A stretch of DNA of 64,000 nt, from positions 62,001-126,000 of the forward strand of contig NZ_SCHL01000008.1 of assembly GCF_004099695.1 (NCBI RefSeq), in the 5' to 3' direction. The notes under the pieces were generated by a model, which saw only the letters and a list, made by a program, of their open reading frames with translations, was not told the origin of the DNA and ran no database searches. Source of the stretch: Methanosarcina sp. MSH10X1 (GTDB lineage: Archaea; Halobacteriota; Methanosarcinia; Methanosarcinales; Methanosarcinaceae). Shown here piece by piece: positions 44,752 to 53,053 of the stretch. Made by a program: the position numbers and the translations under genes. Each line of letters opens with the position of its first letter. The first letter of the stretch is position 1.

Positions 44752-45453
44752 GCTTGAAACCGTTCTCAAAACAACCTCCGGGCTGAAGAATCTGAAAATG
44801 CGAGCGTTTTAAGTCTGACAACGTGAGGGTTTGTTAACGCGGAGCAGTACAGGCACTTTCAGTATCTGCTTCTTCCGTTTCGCTATTTTCACCCTTCAAC
44901 CATTTACCGCTAATTCGATGAATACCTTTATTTGATTCCTGTACAATTTATTATTCATCCAACTAATATTATTCAATCTCTATGTAATTAATAAAATTAA
45001 ACTGATACTTATTAAATTAACATTATTTACTTGTGTTGATAAAACTGATATTTCTTTCTCCTTTTATATAGCCCTTCGCTAAGAAACACCCTCTTCCACC
45101 AGGAGGTAACCTTTTGCCTCTTTATCATATAAAAAATAGTTCTTTTCGACCCAAAACTTATATCCTTTCAGGAATAATATATTTGATTACTTGTTGTAAT
45201 ATTATGCAGCGAGATCGGGCAGGTCTGATTTTTAAGCAATATCTCGTTTAGCTTAAAACGCCTTTATCTGTGGTCCTGTCCAGGGGAATTAATGTGTGTC
45301 AGCTAAAGGTTAAAAACAGCCTTCAAATGTAACTTCAAGGTTTGGGGTCAGTTGCTTTTCCGTACCTGGGTATCCTTTCGGATAATTTATGTGTTGTCAG
45401 GGTATCTTTTTGGTTTCCGGGCGTTTGACTATCTGAATCTTGTAGTTTTAAAA
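44752..45453. other. Intergenic region left of the zinc-ribbon pair
   Basis: About 700 bases, mostly AT-rich. A TATA-like element (CTTTTATATAG, 45062-45072) is followed by AGGAGG at 45101-45106 and a TTG at 45114 that opens a 45-codon frame to a TAG at 45249-45251. The frame has no recognisable features and may be chance. Another TATA-like site lies near 45160. Confidence 0.4.
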
Positions 45454-45618
45454 ATGGAAATTCAAGGGGGTTTATTTACGAAACGGCTAAAAATATGTCC
45501 AAAATGCCATGCTAAACTGAAAGTGAGCTCAGATGGAGAGACCCAGTACTGTAGCATTTGCAAGTACTGGACAAAGGTGGGTACTGCAAGACTGGATTCG
45601 ATCATGATTTACGGATGA
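45454..45618 (+). CDS. 54-residue zinc-ribbon miniprotein
   Basis: The likely product begins at ATG 45454 (MEIQGGLFTKR); the frame extends further left but with an implausible hydrophobic N-terminus. It has CPKCHAK and CSICKYW, two CxxC knuckles 18 residues apart, giving a classical zinc ribbon. No other domain is present. It is followed 10 bases later by a second zinc-ribbon gene, and the pair is probably co-transcribed. Function unknown; such miniproteins often bind nucleic acid or protein partners. Confidence 0.6.
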   Translation: MEIQGGLFTKRLKICPKCHAKLKVSSDGETQYCSICKYWTKVGTARLDSIMIYG

Positions 45619-45628
45619 GGACTTTGCA

Positions 45629-45850
45629 ATGGGGAATGCAAGTATTTCCATGTTTTGCGGTGTATGCCAGACAGAGTTGAAACGCCAGGTCCTGGGTTCT
45701 AATACCTTTTACTACTGCCGGAGCTGTGGATGTGTGAGTTCGGAAGCGTATTTATCAAGGGGGTTAGACGTCCTCCAATCCCAGAAACCGACATCTGTGA
45801 ACAGGGCAGCTTTACCTTTGAACACTATAAAGGCGCCCGAATCGCTTTAA
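45629..45850 (+). CDS. 73-residue zinc-ribbon miniprotein
   Basis: ATG 45629 follows GAGG with about eight bases spacing. The zinc knuckles are MFCGVCQTEL and YYCRSCGCVSSE. A roughly 30-residue tail (SRGLDVLQSQKPTSVNRAAL...) is probably disordered. It resembles a rubredoxin-like or transcription-factor type ribbon without other motifs. It pairs with the gene just upstream. Confidence 0.65.
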   Translation: MGNASISMFCGVCQTELKRQVLGSNTFYYCRSCGCVSSEAYLSRGLDVLQSQKPTSVNRAALPLNTIKAPESL

Positions 45851-46016
45851 TTGTGCCTGACCTGGAAAAAAGGAGCTATTGTTAGAAAAGTAGAGAAATT
45901 CAGCTTTTAAAGAGCATCAACGGCTCATAAATTCAGTTTTTAATTTTTAATAATTTTACTTCTTATTTCTCTTTTCTTTATTGTATTTTCCTATGTTTAT
46001 TTTAGAAAGTAATTAT

Positions 46017-46080
46017 TTTTTTCCATTTATTAAATTACTTTTTTCCATTTATTAAATTACTTTTTTTCATTTATTAATAT
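46017..46080. repeat. 22-bp tandem repeat, three copies
   Basis: TTTTTTCCATTTATTAAATTAC occurs at 46017-46038 and 46039-46060, with a diverged third copy at 46061-46080. T-runs in each unit may help terminate the zinc-ribbon transcript. Confidence 0.75.
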
Positions 46081-46172
46081 CGTATAGCCCATACAGATCT
46101 CTCCGGATGAAAAAAGAGATGAAAATATTCCTTCAAAGGAAGCTTATTTGAAAAAAAAGAACTATGAAATAA

Positions 46173-46223
46173 ACTGGTTTTACCAGATACATAAAATTTC
46201 TGTGTATATTCTGTAAAACCAGT
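46173..46223 (-). terminator. Long hairpin downstream of cobT
   Basis: ACTGGTTTTA (46173-46182) pairs perfectly with TAAAACCAGT (46214-46223); inner partial pairing (ATACA/TGTAT) continues the stem. It follows the cobT stop by about 15 bases. Confidence 0.55.
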
Positions 46224-46237
46224 CAGAAAGCGCTGTC

Positions 46238-47287
46238 TCAGTGCCCTGCTTTGAGCAGTTTGCAGACGTTTTCTACTTCGGACCTGAAATCTTCCTGCGT
46301 GATCCCATAAAGCCCCGCAAGATACATGGCGCCGCCAGCACCTGCCCCTTCCTTGATTGTGCCGGTCTCATACCTGTGAAGTCCCTTGAGTTCGGACTTC
46401 CCAAATCCGGGGTCTGCGACGTAGACTACGGGTACGCCAAGCTCTCTGGTAAGCTCGGTAAAGTTTGCCGACTTATCTTCCACAACATAACGGGTGGTGG
46501 CAAGTGCCAGCTTTTCCGTATTGAATCCCAGATGTTTAATCACGGCATATACTGCTGCCATCTGGGTCCCGCCTGCAAGCACGACACTGATATAACTGTC
46601 CTGGAAACCTGCAACAAGACCTACAACAGCAGGCATCATCGGGTCTCCCATGCAGGCAATAGCTTTCATTGGGTCATCTTTCAGGCATCCGAAGGTTAAG
46701 CCTGAGGCTTTCATGCCTTCTTCTACAACTCGCTTCTTCAGTTCAAGAGGATTCTCATCGGCACTGCTGCTAACGTTTCCATTATACCCAAGGGCCATTA
46801 AAACTCCCATCGCAGTTGTTGTGCCGCCGGGAATACTTTCTCCAATAACCACATGGTCTACCTGGTTTCTGAGCCTTCTGGCAAAGAACTTTGCCCGTTC
46901 GTAAATTCCCTGTACATCCCTGACTGCAACCGGTTCCCTGATATCTTCTCCGGGCTTAGCCTTCAGGTCAATGCAAGGGACTTCCGGAGTTACAATAAGG
47001 CCGGAATTAATAAAGTGATAAGGAATGTCCGTAAGCTTCAGTGCCGAACGGGTCATGATTGCAGGAGTAGGGGTATCATAAGGAGGAGTCATGGGAAGAA
47101 CTGGCACGCTGATAATATTTCCAGTCTCCATAAGTTCCGCATCTCCTGCAGGTGTATAGTCCGTAAGTTCAGCTGTTTTCCCTGCGGCTGAGAGCTTTGG
47201 GATATGTGCGGTTTTGGTATTGGAAAGCACGCATAAAAACATCGGTCTTCTGGGTTTTCTGGTTACTTCCGGTTCGATCCAGGCCAT
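46238..47287 (-). CDS. cobT: Archaeal CobT-type (UPF0284) protein, cobamide lower-ligand activation
   Basis: A 349-residue protein related to nicotinate-nucleotide:base phosphoribosyltransferases. Gly-rich loops [19 protein letters not shown] and [15 protein letters not shown] fit the CobT fold, and [14 protein letters not shown] near the end contains the Glu that acts as base in bacterial CobT. It probably makes the alpha-riboside phosphate for methanogen cobamides, essential in methyltransfer. AAGGAGAT precedes the ATG with ideal spacing. Upstream lies a GC-rich structured segment (47328-47363) and hairpin repeats. Confidence 0.85.
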   Translation of the reverse strand: MAWIEPEVTRKPRRPMFLCVLSNTKTAHIPKLSAAGKTAELTDYTPAGDAELMETGNIISVPVLPMTPPYDTPTPAIMTRSALKLTDIPYHFINSGLIVTPEVPCIDLKAKPGEDIREPVAVRDVQGIYERAKFFARRLRNQVDHVVIGESIPGGTTTAMGVLMALGYNGNVSSSADENPLELKKRVVEEGMKASGLTFGCLKDDPMKAIACMGDPMMPAVVGLVAGFQDSYISVVLAGGTQMAAVYAVIKHLGFNTEKLALATTRYVVEDKSANFTELTRELGVPVVYVADPGFGKSELKGLHRYETGTIKEGAGAGGAMYLAGLYGITQEDFRSEVENVCKLLKAGH

Positions 47288-47795
47288 ATCGTATCTCCTT
47301 AATGGATAAAGTACAGTAGCTCTGCAAGCGTGGCGTCGCGACCGTTGCGCCGGTCGATCACGCTCCGGCTATGCTGGTTTAGATAAATCATGAGTTTTCG
47401 CTCAAGCCTTTTTTGAAAAGGCTTGCGCTCAAACATTTTTTTGAAAAGGCTTGCGGCTGAGATAAATATTAATTCTTTCGGAAATCTTATGAGAATTCTT
47501 CAACTTACTATTTAATATTTATCCACGAACAAATATAATTTAATATTAATCAAGTTAAGTTTACTTTAGTTCTCTCTTTTTTCATACTCAGCCGCTCGAT
47601 AACTGGCAAGTCTATATTAAAGATCAATTGAGTGCATACTCAGATATAACTGAATTTTCAGACTCTTGTTTTCGGACTTACTCAGATTGTGGAGATCTGT
47701 ATAGTAACCTTCGTAGAATAAAAAAGAAAAGAATGAAAGCCAGAGCAGGTTCGATAAGCGGCTTTCAGGTTATTTGTGCCAGAACGGCTTTTTAT
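47288..47795. other. Structured region upstream of cobT
   Basis: Left third is GC-rich and structured, then two related hairpin-containing copies (47403-47456), then AT-rich sequence that likely holds the cobT promoter and the end of proS. No gene is supported. Confidence 0.5.
47328..47456. repeat. GC-rich stem and duplicated CAAGCCTTTT hairpins
   Basis: GCGTG...CGACCG-TTGCGC-CGGTCG-AT-CACGC (47328-47363) folds as a stem with an internal loop. It is followed by CAAGCCTTTT-TTG-AAAAGGCTTG (47403-47425), a perfect 10-bp hairpin, and a diverged copy (47426-47456) that shares GCGCTCAA...TTTTTTTGAAAAGGCTTGCG. The composition contrasts with flanking DNA; it looks like a dispersed intergenic repeat or structured RNA. 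Confidence 0.6.
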
Positions 47796-49238
47796 TTAAT
47801 AAGTTCTTGCTACGTACACGCGGGTTTCGGTTTCTCCGCCGCAGACAGGGCATTTCTCTTTGCGGTCTTTTTTCTGCTCCATAGGAATTCCTAGAATGCC
47901 TGCACCTATTTTATCTTCCATAACAAGCCCGCATTCCTTGTTCCCGCACCAGGGAATCGTTGCAACCCCCTTCTGGATTTTCTCCTTTACTTCTTCAAAT
48001 CCAGTACATTCAAATATGCGGTTTTCAAGTTCGATCTCGGCTTTTTTATAGAGGCTTTCGTGGATGGTCTCAAACCTTGAGCGAACGGTAGCCTCGATCT
48101 CAAGAAGCGGAATCTGCTCTTTTTCTCCGGTGTCTCTCCTGACAGCCACAGCAACATTATTTTGCAGATCTCTGGGCCCGATTTCGAGCCTCATGGGCAC
48201 ACCTTTCATTTCCCATTTATAATACTTTGCTCCGGGGCGGAGATCACTTGCATCAATCTCAACTCTCATCCCGGCTTTTTTCAGGCGTTCCTGCACATCC
48301 CTGCAGGCTGCAAGCACCTCTTCTGCTCCCTTCTTGAAGATAATCGGGATAATTACAACCTGTACTGGTGCGATCTCAGGGGGCAAAATCAGTCCTTTGT
48401 CGTCTCCGTGGATCGAAATCGTAGCTGCAATCGATCTCTCTGAAATCCCGTAACAGGTCTGATGAGCATAACGCTGCTCTCCGTCGGGAGCTTCATACTT
48501 AATATCAAAAGTCCTTGCGAAATTATCTCCCAGGTGATGAACGGTACCTATCTGAAGAGTCTTTCCATCAGGCATAACCGCGTCAATAGCATCGGTGTAA
48601 TCTGCACCCGGGAACTTGTCCCAATCAGGTCTTCTTGACCGGAGCACGGGGACTCCAAGCCTGCGGTATATCTCAGTATAGAGCCTGACAGCTTCTTTAA
48701 CCTGAGCCTCCGCATCTTCCCAGGTGGCATGCACGGTATGGGCTTCTTTAAAGGAAGTAATCTCTCTGAGCCTTATCAGGGGGCGGGTGTGTTTTGTCTC
48801 GTAACGGAAAGTGTTAACTATCTGATAGAGCTTGACAGGAAAATCCGCATGAGATCTGACCCACATTTTGTACATAGGGTAAATAGCAGTCTCACTTGTC
48901 GGACGGAGAGCAAGAGGGATGTCAAGAGGATCTCTTCCTCCGTGGGTTACCCAATATACTTCATTCTCAAAGCCTTTGATATGTTCGGCTTCTTTCATGA
49001 ACTCATTTTCAGGGATAAGCTGCGGGAAAAGAGTTTCCTGGTGCCCGCTGTTGTCAAGGATTTCCCTTATAATATTATAAGTATTCCTGCGAATTGCAAA
49101 GCCGAAAGGATACCAGACATAGAGGCCTTTTACAGGATAGCGGACATCCATTATTTCGGCCATCCACAGGAGTTCGTTGTACCATTCGCTGAATTCCCCT
49201 TTTGGAGGGAGTGCTGCTTCTTTTTCACTTTCTGCCAT
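47796..49238 (-). CDS. proS: Prolyl-tRNA synthetase (archaeal/eukaryotic type)
   Basis: A 480-residue class II synthetase without the bacterial editing insertion. Motif 2 is [16 protein letters not shown] and motif 3 is near GARCEVRIGPRDL-like LEIGPRDL. The anticodon-binding domain follows, then the C-terminal zinc domain with Cys in CTGFEE, CGNKECG and CPVCGG, ending in the conserved Tyr. It charges tRNA-Pro. GAAGGT precedes the ATG. The region upstream is a long AT-rich, faintly periodic spacer. Confidence 0.96.
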   Translation of the reverse strand: MAESEKEAALPPKGEFSEWYNELLWMAEIMDVRYPVKGLYVWYPFGFAIRRNTYNIIREILDNSGHQETLFPQLIPENEFMKEAEHIKGFENEVYWVTHGGRDPLDIPLALRPTSETAIYPMYKMWVRSHADFPVKLYQIVNTFRYETKHTRPLIRLREITSFKEAHTVHATWEDAEAQVKEAVRLYTEIYRRLGVPVLRSRRPDWDKFPGADYTDAIDAVMPDGKTLQIGTVHHLGDNFARTFDIKYEAPDGEQRYAHQTCYGISERSIAATISIHGDDKGLILPPEIAPVQVVIIPIIFKKGAEEVLAACRDVQERLKKAGMRVEIDASDLRPGAKYYKWEMKGVPMRLEIGPRDLQNNVAVAVRRDTGEKEQIPLLEIEATVRSRFETIHESLYKKAEIELENRIFECTGFEEVKEKIQKGVATIPWCGNKECGLVMEDKIGAGILGIPMEQKKDRKEKCPVCGGETETRVYVARTY

Positions 49239-49790
49239 ACCTTCACCGTATTATCGCAATTTGAAATAATCTTAAATTCTTGAGTTAGTTAGATAAATCC
49301 TGAATCAATTAAATAAATATTAACGTCATTATAAATCCTAAATTATTAAAATAATTCTAGCTAATTTAATACTTTTTAACTGATTAGGTGTACTCTTAAA
49401 TTGCTTAGACAAATTTTTAGATTGGTTAAATAAACTCCTGGATCAGCTAAATATACTCTTAAGTTGTCGAGCTTTGAGCAGCGTGAATTCCTGCATCACG
49501 TTTGAGTGCCAATGGTAATCTTCAGGATAAAAACGCACAGTTTGCCGGGATATTTAGTGGCTTGCTCTCATACAGATACGATACCTGCAGTTGTGCCTTT
49601 CTCCTGAAACCTGCAGGGGGTTTTCCGGGCGGTCACATCCGCAGATATGAAATCCTGATGAATGCGGCACCCTCATGTGAGATTGCCTGCATAGCCCGTA
49701 GTATCCTGCCTTTATTGGAATAAAAGTAAATAACTATATTGGAAGTATGCCCCCGGAATCTGTCAGGCTGTGAAAAACCGGAAAAAAGAA
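49239..49790. other. Intergenic region with degenerate 21-23-bp periodicity
   Basis: From 49265 to 49465, segments such as ACTCTTAAATTGCTTAGAC, TTAGATTGGTTAAATAAACT and CCTGGATCAGCTAAATATACT recur at roughly 21-23 bases. The following 49500-49725 is more GC-rich and open in one plus-strand frame without a ribosome-binding site; it may be a gene remnant or chance. Confidence 0.45.
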
Positions 49791-50435
49791 TTAATCTCCT
49801 CCAAGGGGCTGAACATTGTCTGAAATATCGTGTACGAGTTCGGATTTGTCAACGTCGAAAACAATCATGCCGGTATTTAGTTTCTCGGCTTCTTCTTTAG
49901 AGAGCTTGACAGCCTTGACTTTCTTTGAAATAATTGCGCTGTTTCCAAGGGGATCTTCGACTATGACTGTGATTTTTCTCTTGCCCTGAATTACTTCTTC
50001 GAGCATACACAGGAGTTCCTGGCTGCGGGAAGTTTTCTCTTCGTCCCCCTGCACCCACCTGCTCGCGGTCATCAGGACATCCCGTACCCGGTGCAGTATA
50101 CCTTCTATATTCGTTACATAAGACTCCGATGCCGTTCCGGGCTCGATAGTAACCCCCATTTCCGGGATGCGGATTGTTCCTGAGGTTGAACGGATAACCC
50201 TTGCATCAAGGTCCTCCCGGGTTTCAACTGGCATCTCATAGCGCATGGGCTCCTTACTCGAGAGGATCATAGTATCTGCAAAACGGAAGCTGCACTGGCA
50301 CCTTGCACTGATATGCATGATCTCCCCGAAGTAGGGGATATTATCTCTCTGCCAGTTCATAACAAGATCTCTCTGGCACAGAGGGCAGCAGATTCTTGTC
50401 TCAAACCTTTCCTGTTTAAAAAAATCCGGATTCAA
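49791..50435 (-). CDS. ZPR1-type zinc finger protein
   Basis: A 214-residue protein with one ZPR1 module: zinc ligands CCPLC (17-20) and RCQCSF (46-48), followed by the double-psi-like beta domain (SGTIRIPEMGVTIEPGTASE). The archaeal ZPR1 relative has a single module against two in eukaryotes. It probably acts as a chaperone-like factor for translation elongation components, by analogy. Start is a TTG at 50435 behind GGTGG, overlapping the sepF stop (TTGA), so the two genes are translationally coupled. Confidence 0.85.
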   Translation of the reverse strand: MNPDFFKQERFETRICCPLCQRDLVMNWQRDNIPYFGEIMHISARCQCSFRFADTMILSSKEPMRYEMPVETREDLDARVIRSTSGTIRIPEMGVTIEPGTASESYVTNIEGILHRVRDVLMTASRWVQGDEEKTSRSQELLCMLEEVIQGKRKITVIVEDPLGNSAIISKKVKAVKLSKEEAEKLNTGMIVFDVDKSELVHDISDNVQPLGGD

Positions 50436-50812
50436 TATTTTCCACCAGTTATTTTAGATCTGTCGATTTTAACGCCTGTAGGGGTCACTATCACGGTATT
50501 TCCTTTGACACCGGCGATATCCCCGTGGACATCGACAATAACATCTTTTAGCTCTTTTAAAACTCTGTCTCTCAGCAGGTCATCGCCCCTGATATTCGAA
50601 ATATCTATCATCAGGATATTTCCGTTATAGATCTCCTGCTTTAGCTGGGAAACCTGGTTAAGATTCGAAACTTCTGCTATCTTTACATAAGTTTCTGCAG
50701 GCTCTTCCTCGAGAACTTCCTCATACTTGCTGAGATCAATTTCAGTATAATCCTCGGGGCTGGTTGGACTTTTTACATTGCTGCCAAGGAGTTTGTCTAT
50801 GAGTTTTGCCAT
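50432..50812 (-). CDS. sepF: Archaeal SepF, FtsZ membrane anchor
   Basis: About 126 residues, starting at ATG 50812 (MAKLIDKLLG), an amphipathic N-terminal helix suitable for membrane binding. An acidic linker (YTEIDLSKYEEVLEEEP) precedes the SepF core with VKIAEVSNLNQV, LMIDISNIRGDD and GDIAGVKGNTVIVTPTGVKI. In archaea with FtsZ1, SepF tethers FtsZ to the membrane at the division site. ftsZ itself lies at 61117-62298. Coupled with the ZPR1 gene. Confidence 0.92.
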   Translation of the reverse strand: MAKLIDKLLGSNVKSPTSPEDYTEIDLSKYEEVLEEEPAETYVKIAEVSNLNQVSQLKQEIYNGNILMIDISNIRGDDLLRDRVLKELKDVIVDVHGDIAGVKGNTVIVTPTGVKIDRSKITGGKY

Positions 50813-50988
50813 TTTGTGCACACCTTTCTTATTTTTTAAAATTCGGATAGTATTGTCCTATATTGAAATCTATATTAATTAATTTTGCTATTATAAAGCT
50901 GATCCTGATTTTCTTTCTGTCTCAGGAAGTTTTCGTTCCCTGCCCGCAGGTTTCGTTTAATGAAAATATATTTTATTCTATGGAACTC

Positions 50989-51474
50989 TCAGAACTCCAT
51001 ATTCCAGAGTTTGTCTCCTACATGGGTTATTGATTTTATGGCTTTACCTGAAGTAGCCTCGACCATCTCCGGTCCTTCCATAAGGGCTTTTCCGATTGCA
51101 AGCGGTTTCCGATGAGTCTCTTCCACAATGATTACAAGATCTCCATCTTTTATTTCGGCATCGGCAGCCACAACCCCCGGAGCCATTATATCCGCACCAT
51201 TTGAAACAAAACGGATAGCTCCTTTATCTACGGTTACGACGCGTTTTTGAAGTTCCATCTCAAGAGCTCCGCGAACAGTAGGAAAAAGATGTCCTTCAAT
51301 CTCGAAAAGCAACGGCTTGCCATCCACAAGGATAATTGAATATTCTTCAAGGGTAATTTTTTCAAGGGTTTTATTTTCCAGCTCTGACATCTCTTCGCCG
51401 AAAGTGGATACAAGGTCTTTTAACATTTTATTCCTGATATTCTTCCTCAACTGAACTCTTGATTTTACTTTCAA
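50989..51474 (-). CDS. PUA-domain RNA-binding protein
   Basis: A 161-residue protein with an N-terminal alpha/beta region (about 1-75) and a C-terminal PUA domain (VVTVDKGAIRFVSNGADIMAPGVV, then DGDLVIIVEE and PLAIGKALMEG). It resembles archaeal MCT-1/DENR-like or pre-PUA proteins that bind tRNA or ribosomes. The start is a TTG at 51474 behind GGTGG. It is 175 bases upstream of sepF in the same direction and may share its transcript. Confidence 0.85.
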   Translation of the reverse strand: MKVKSRVQLRKNIRNKMLKDLVSTFGEEMSELENKTLEKITLEEYSIILVDGKPLLFEIEGHLFPTVRGALEMELQKRVVTVDKGAIRFVSNGADIMAPGVVAADAEIKDGDLVIIVEETHRKPLAIGKALMEGPEMVEATSGKAIKSITHVGDKLWNMEF

Positions 51475-51624
51475 TTAACCACCGGATTTCAAATGTTATA
51501 TATTGTTTATAGCATAGGGTTTTTGTGCCTTTTAAAGCTTATGTGAAACTCTATGGCTCCCCAGGCAGATTTCTCTTTTCTGCTGTATTTTCTCATTTTA
51601 TTCAGGTATTTATTCAGGGCATTT

Positions 51625-52779
51625 TTACTCAAGTTCTACAAAGAGCATTGCAAGCAGTATAAAGGCACTTCCCAGAAATACGGTCTCATAACCGAAAGGC
51701 TCCAGAAAGAAACTTCCAAAAACCGGGCCCAGCCCGAGCCCGGCGTAAATTCCGGTATTGAAAAGCCCCATTGCAAAGCCACTTGAGCTGACTCTGGAAA
51801 CTGCCATAATCAGCCCTACGACTGCGGCCCCTCCTCCTGCCCCCATCAGGAAGAAGGCCAGCAAGGGCAGTTTTACCGAGAGAAGGATACCTGCTGATGC
51901 AAGGATTATCCCTATCTTTATTATATTCTTTGAGTTAATAGCTGCCCTGCCTGCGAGCAATGAACTAAGCATTGCTGCTGCATAAGAAGTTGAAATTGCC
52001 AGTCCGAGTTCGGGCTTTGTCAGGAAACCAGCACTGTAATCCGCGTAGTTTGCTGTTAACAGGCCTGTCGTCCCATAAACAAGCACTGCAATTCCCCAGA
52101 TTTTCCCGAAATCCGTTTTAAACAGCGTTTCACTGGCTTTTTCCAGGTAACTTTTCAGTTCGGGGAGTAGAGGAGCATTCTGCTGCTTCATCACGAGATT
52201 TTCACTCTCCGCAAGCGCAAACTTCTGCTGTCTGTTATTATGGGCAAGAAGTTTTCCGGCTTTCGATAGAAGTAAAATACAGGAAACGCCTGCCAGGAAG
52301 GTGAAGCTAATTATTGCGGTTTTAATCCCAATCCCTGCAAGCATCCCGGAAAAGAAAACACCTGCAGCCAGCCCGGCGTTTAGCAAAAAGTTAAATTCCC
52401 CAAGGCTTTGCTGGCTGTCTTTCCATTCTGCAATTATAGAGAAAGCTGCAGGAAAAAAAGCTCCGCATCCCACTCCTTCCAGAAATCTGAAAATTCCAAT
52501 AATCAAAGGGCTGTCAGAAAATATGATAAAAAATCCCGAAAGGACAGTCAGCAGCATTCCAAACCTTAGCACCTTCAGGTTCCCTACTCGGTCTGCCAGG
52601 ATTCCGAATGGCACGAGGGCAAGCAGAGCTCCCATAAAATATCCGGAAAATATAAGGGTTGAAACTGCAGAACCTCCGTTGTCTCCTCCGGCAAGTTCCG
52701 GAAGGACGGGGATTACTGAGTTTGAGAGGCCCTGGAGCGCAAAAACTGAAGAATAGAGTGCTAGTTTTTTGGGGTTCAT
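51625..52779 (-). CDS. Major facilitator superfamily transporter, paralog A
   Basis: A 384-residue membrane protein with 11-12 helices. The MFS loop 2-3 signature is PFGILADRVGNLKVLRFG. The central cytoplasmic loop carries a charged HNNRQQKFALAESENL segment. Substrate unknown; drug or sugar efflux types share this size. It is clearly related to the protein encoded at 53054-54172 across its entire length (same motif order, e.g. NAGLAAGVFFSGML against NAGLAAGAFLSGLL). Confidence 0.88.
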   Translation of the reverse strand: MNPKKLALYSSVFALQGLSNSVIPVLPELAGGDNGGSAVSTLIFSGYFMGALLALVPFGILADRVGNLKVLRFGMLLTVLSGFFIIFSDSPLIIGIFRFLEGVGCGAFFPAAFSIIAEWKDSQQSLGEFNFLLNAGLAAGVFFSGMLAGIGIKTAIISFTFLAGVSCILLLSKAGKLLAHNNRQQKFALAESENLVMKQQNAPLLPELKSYLEKASETLFKTDFGKIWGIAVLVYGTTGLLTANYADYSAGFLTKPELGLAISTSYAAAMLSSLLAGRAAINSKNIIKIGIILASAGILLSVKLPLLAFFLMGAGGGAAVVGLIMAVSRVSSSGFAMGLFNTGIYAGLGLGPVFGSFFLEPFGYETVFLGSAFILLAMLFVELE

Positions 52780-52870
52780 AGGCTTTTCGATTTTATGTTT
52801 TCAGCCTTATACCGGTCATTTACTCGATGCTTATTTTTCCTGGTTTCTCAATTTACCCTTAATTGAAACA

Positions 52871-52942
52871 TTACTCTGATCTCTAAGATTGCTCTCGCCT
52901 CTAAGAATACTCTGATTCCTAAAAATACACTTATCTCTATAA
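52871..52942. repeat. 18-bp-period tandem repeat, four copies
   Basis: TTACTCTGATCTCTAAGA, TTGCTCTCGCCTCTAAGA, ATACTCTGATTCCTAAAA and ATACACTTATCTCTATAA follow each other exactly, between the two MFS genes. Decay increases toward the right. Confidence 0.8.
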
Positions 52943-53053
52943 ATCTTCCTGAATATCAGGAAATCTCGTGGAATAAATATCTTACGCAATATGCTGCATT
53001 ATTCGGCTGGAATGAGCCTGTGGTAGAAGCCTGGCTAAACCTGCTGGTGCTCT

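Larger units (their letters stand above)
45851..46237. other. Convergent intergenic region
   Basis: Contains the 22-bp-period repeat (46017-46080) and the hairpin after cobT (46173-46223). No gene is supported. Confidence 0.5.

Noticed and set aside
47328-47456. Cobalamin riboswitch before cobT
   Set aside because: The hairpins are simple AT/GC stems; no B12-box consensus is present, and such riboswitches are not known from this lineage.
49502-49723. 73-codon plus-strand frame in the spacer left of the ZPR1 gene
   Set aside because: No ribosome-binding site, odd composition; could be a remnant but not supportable as a gene.
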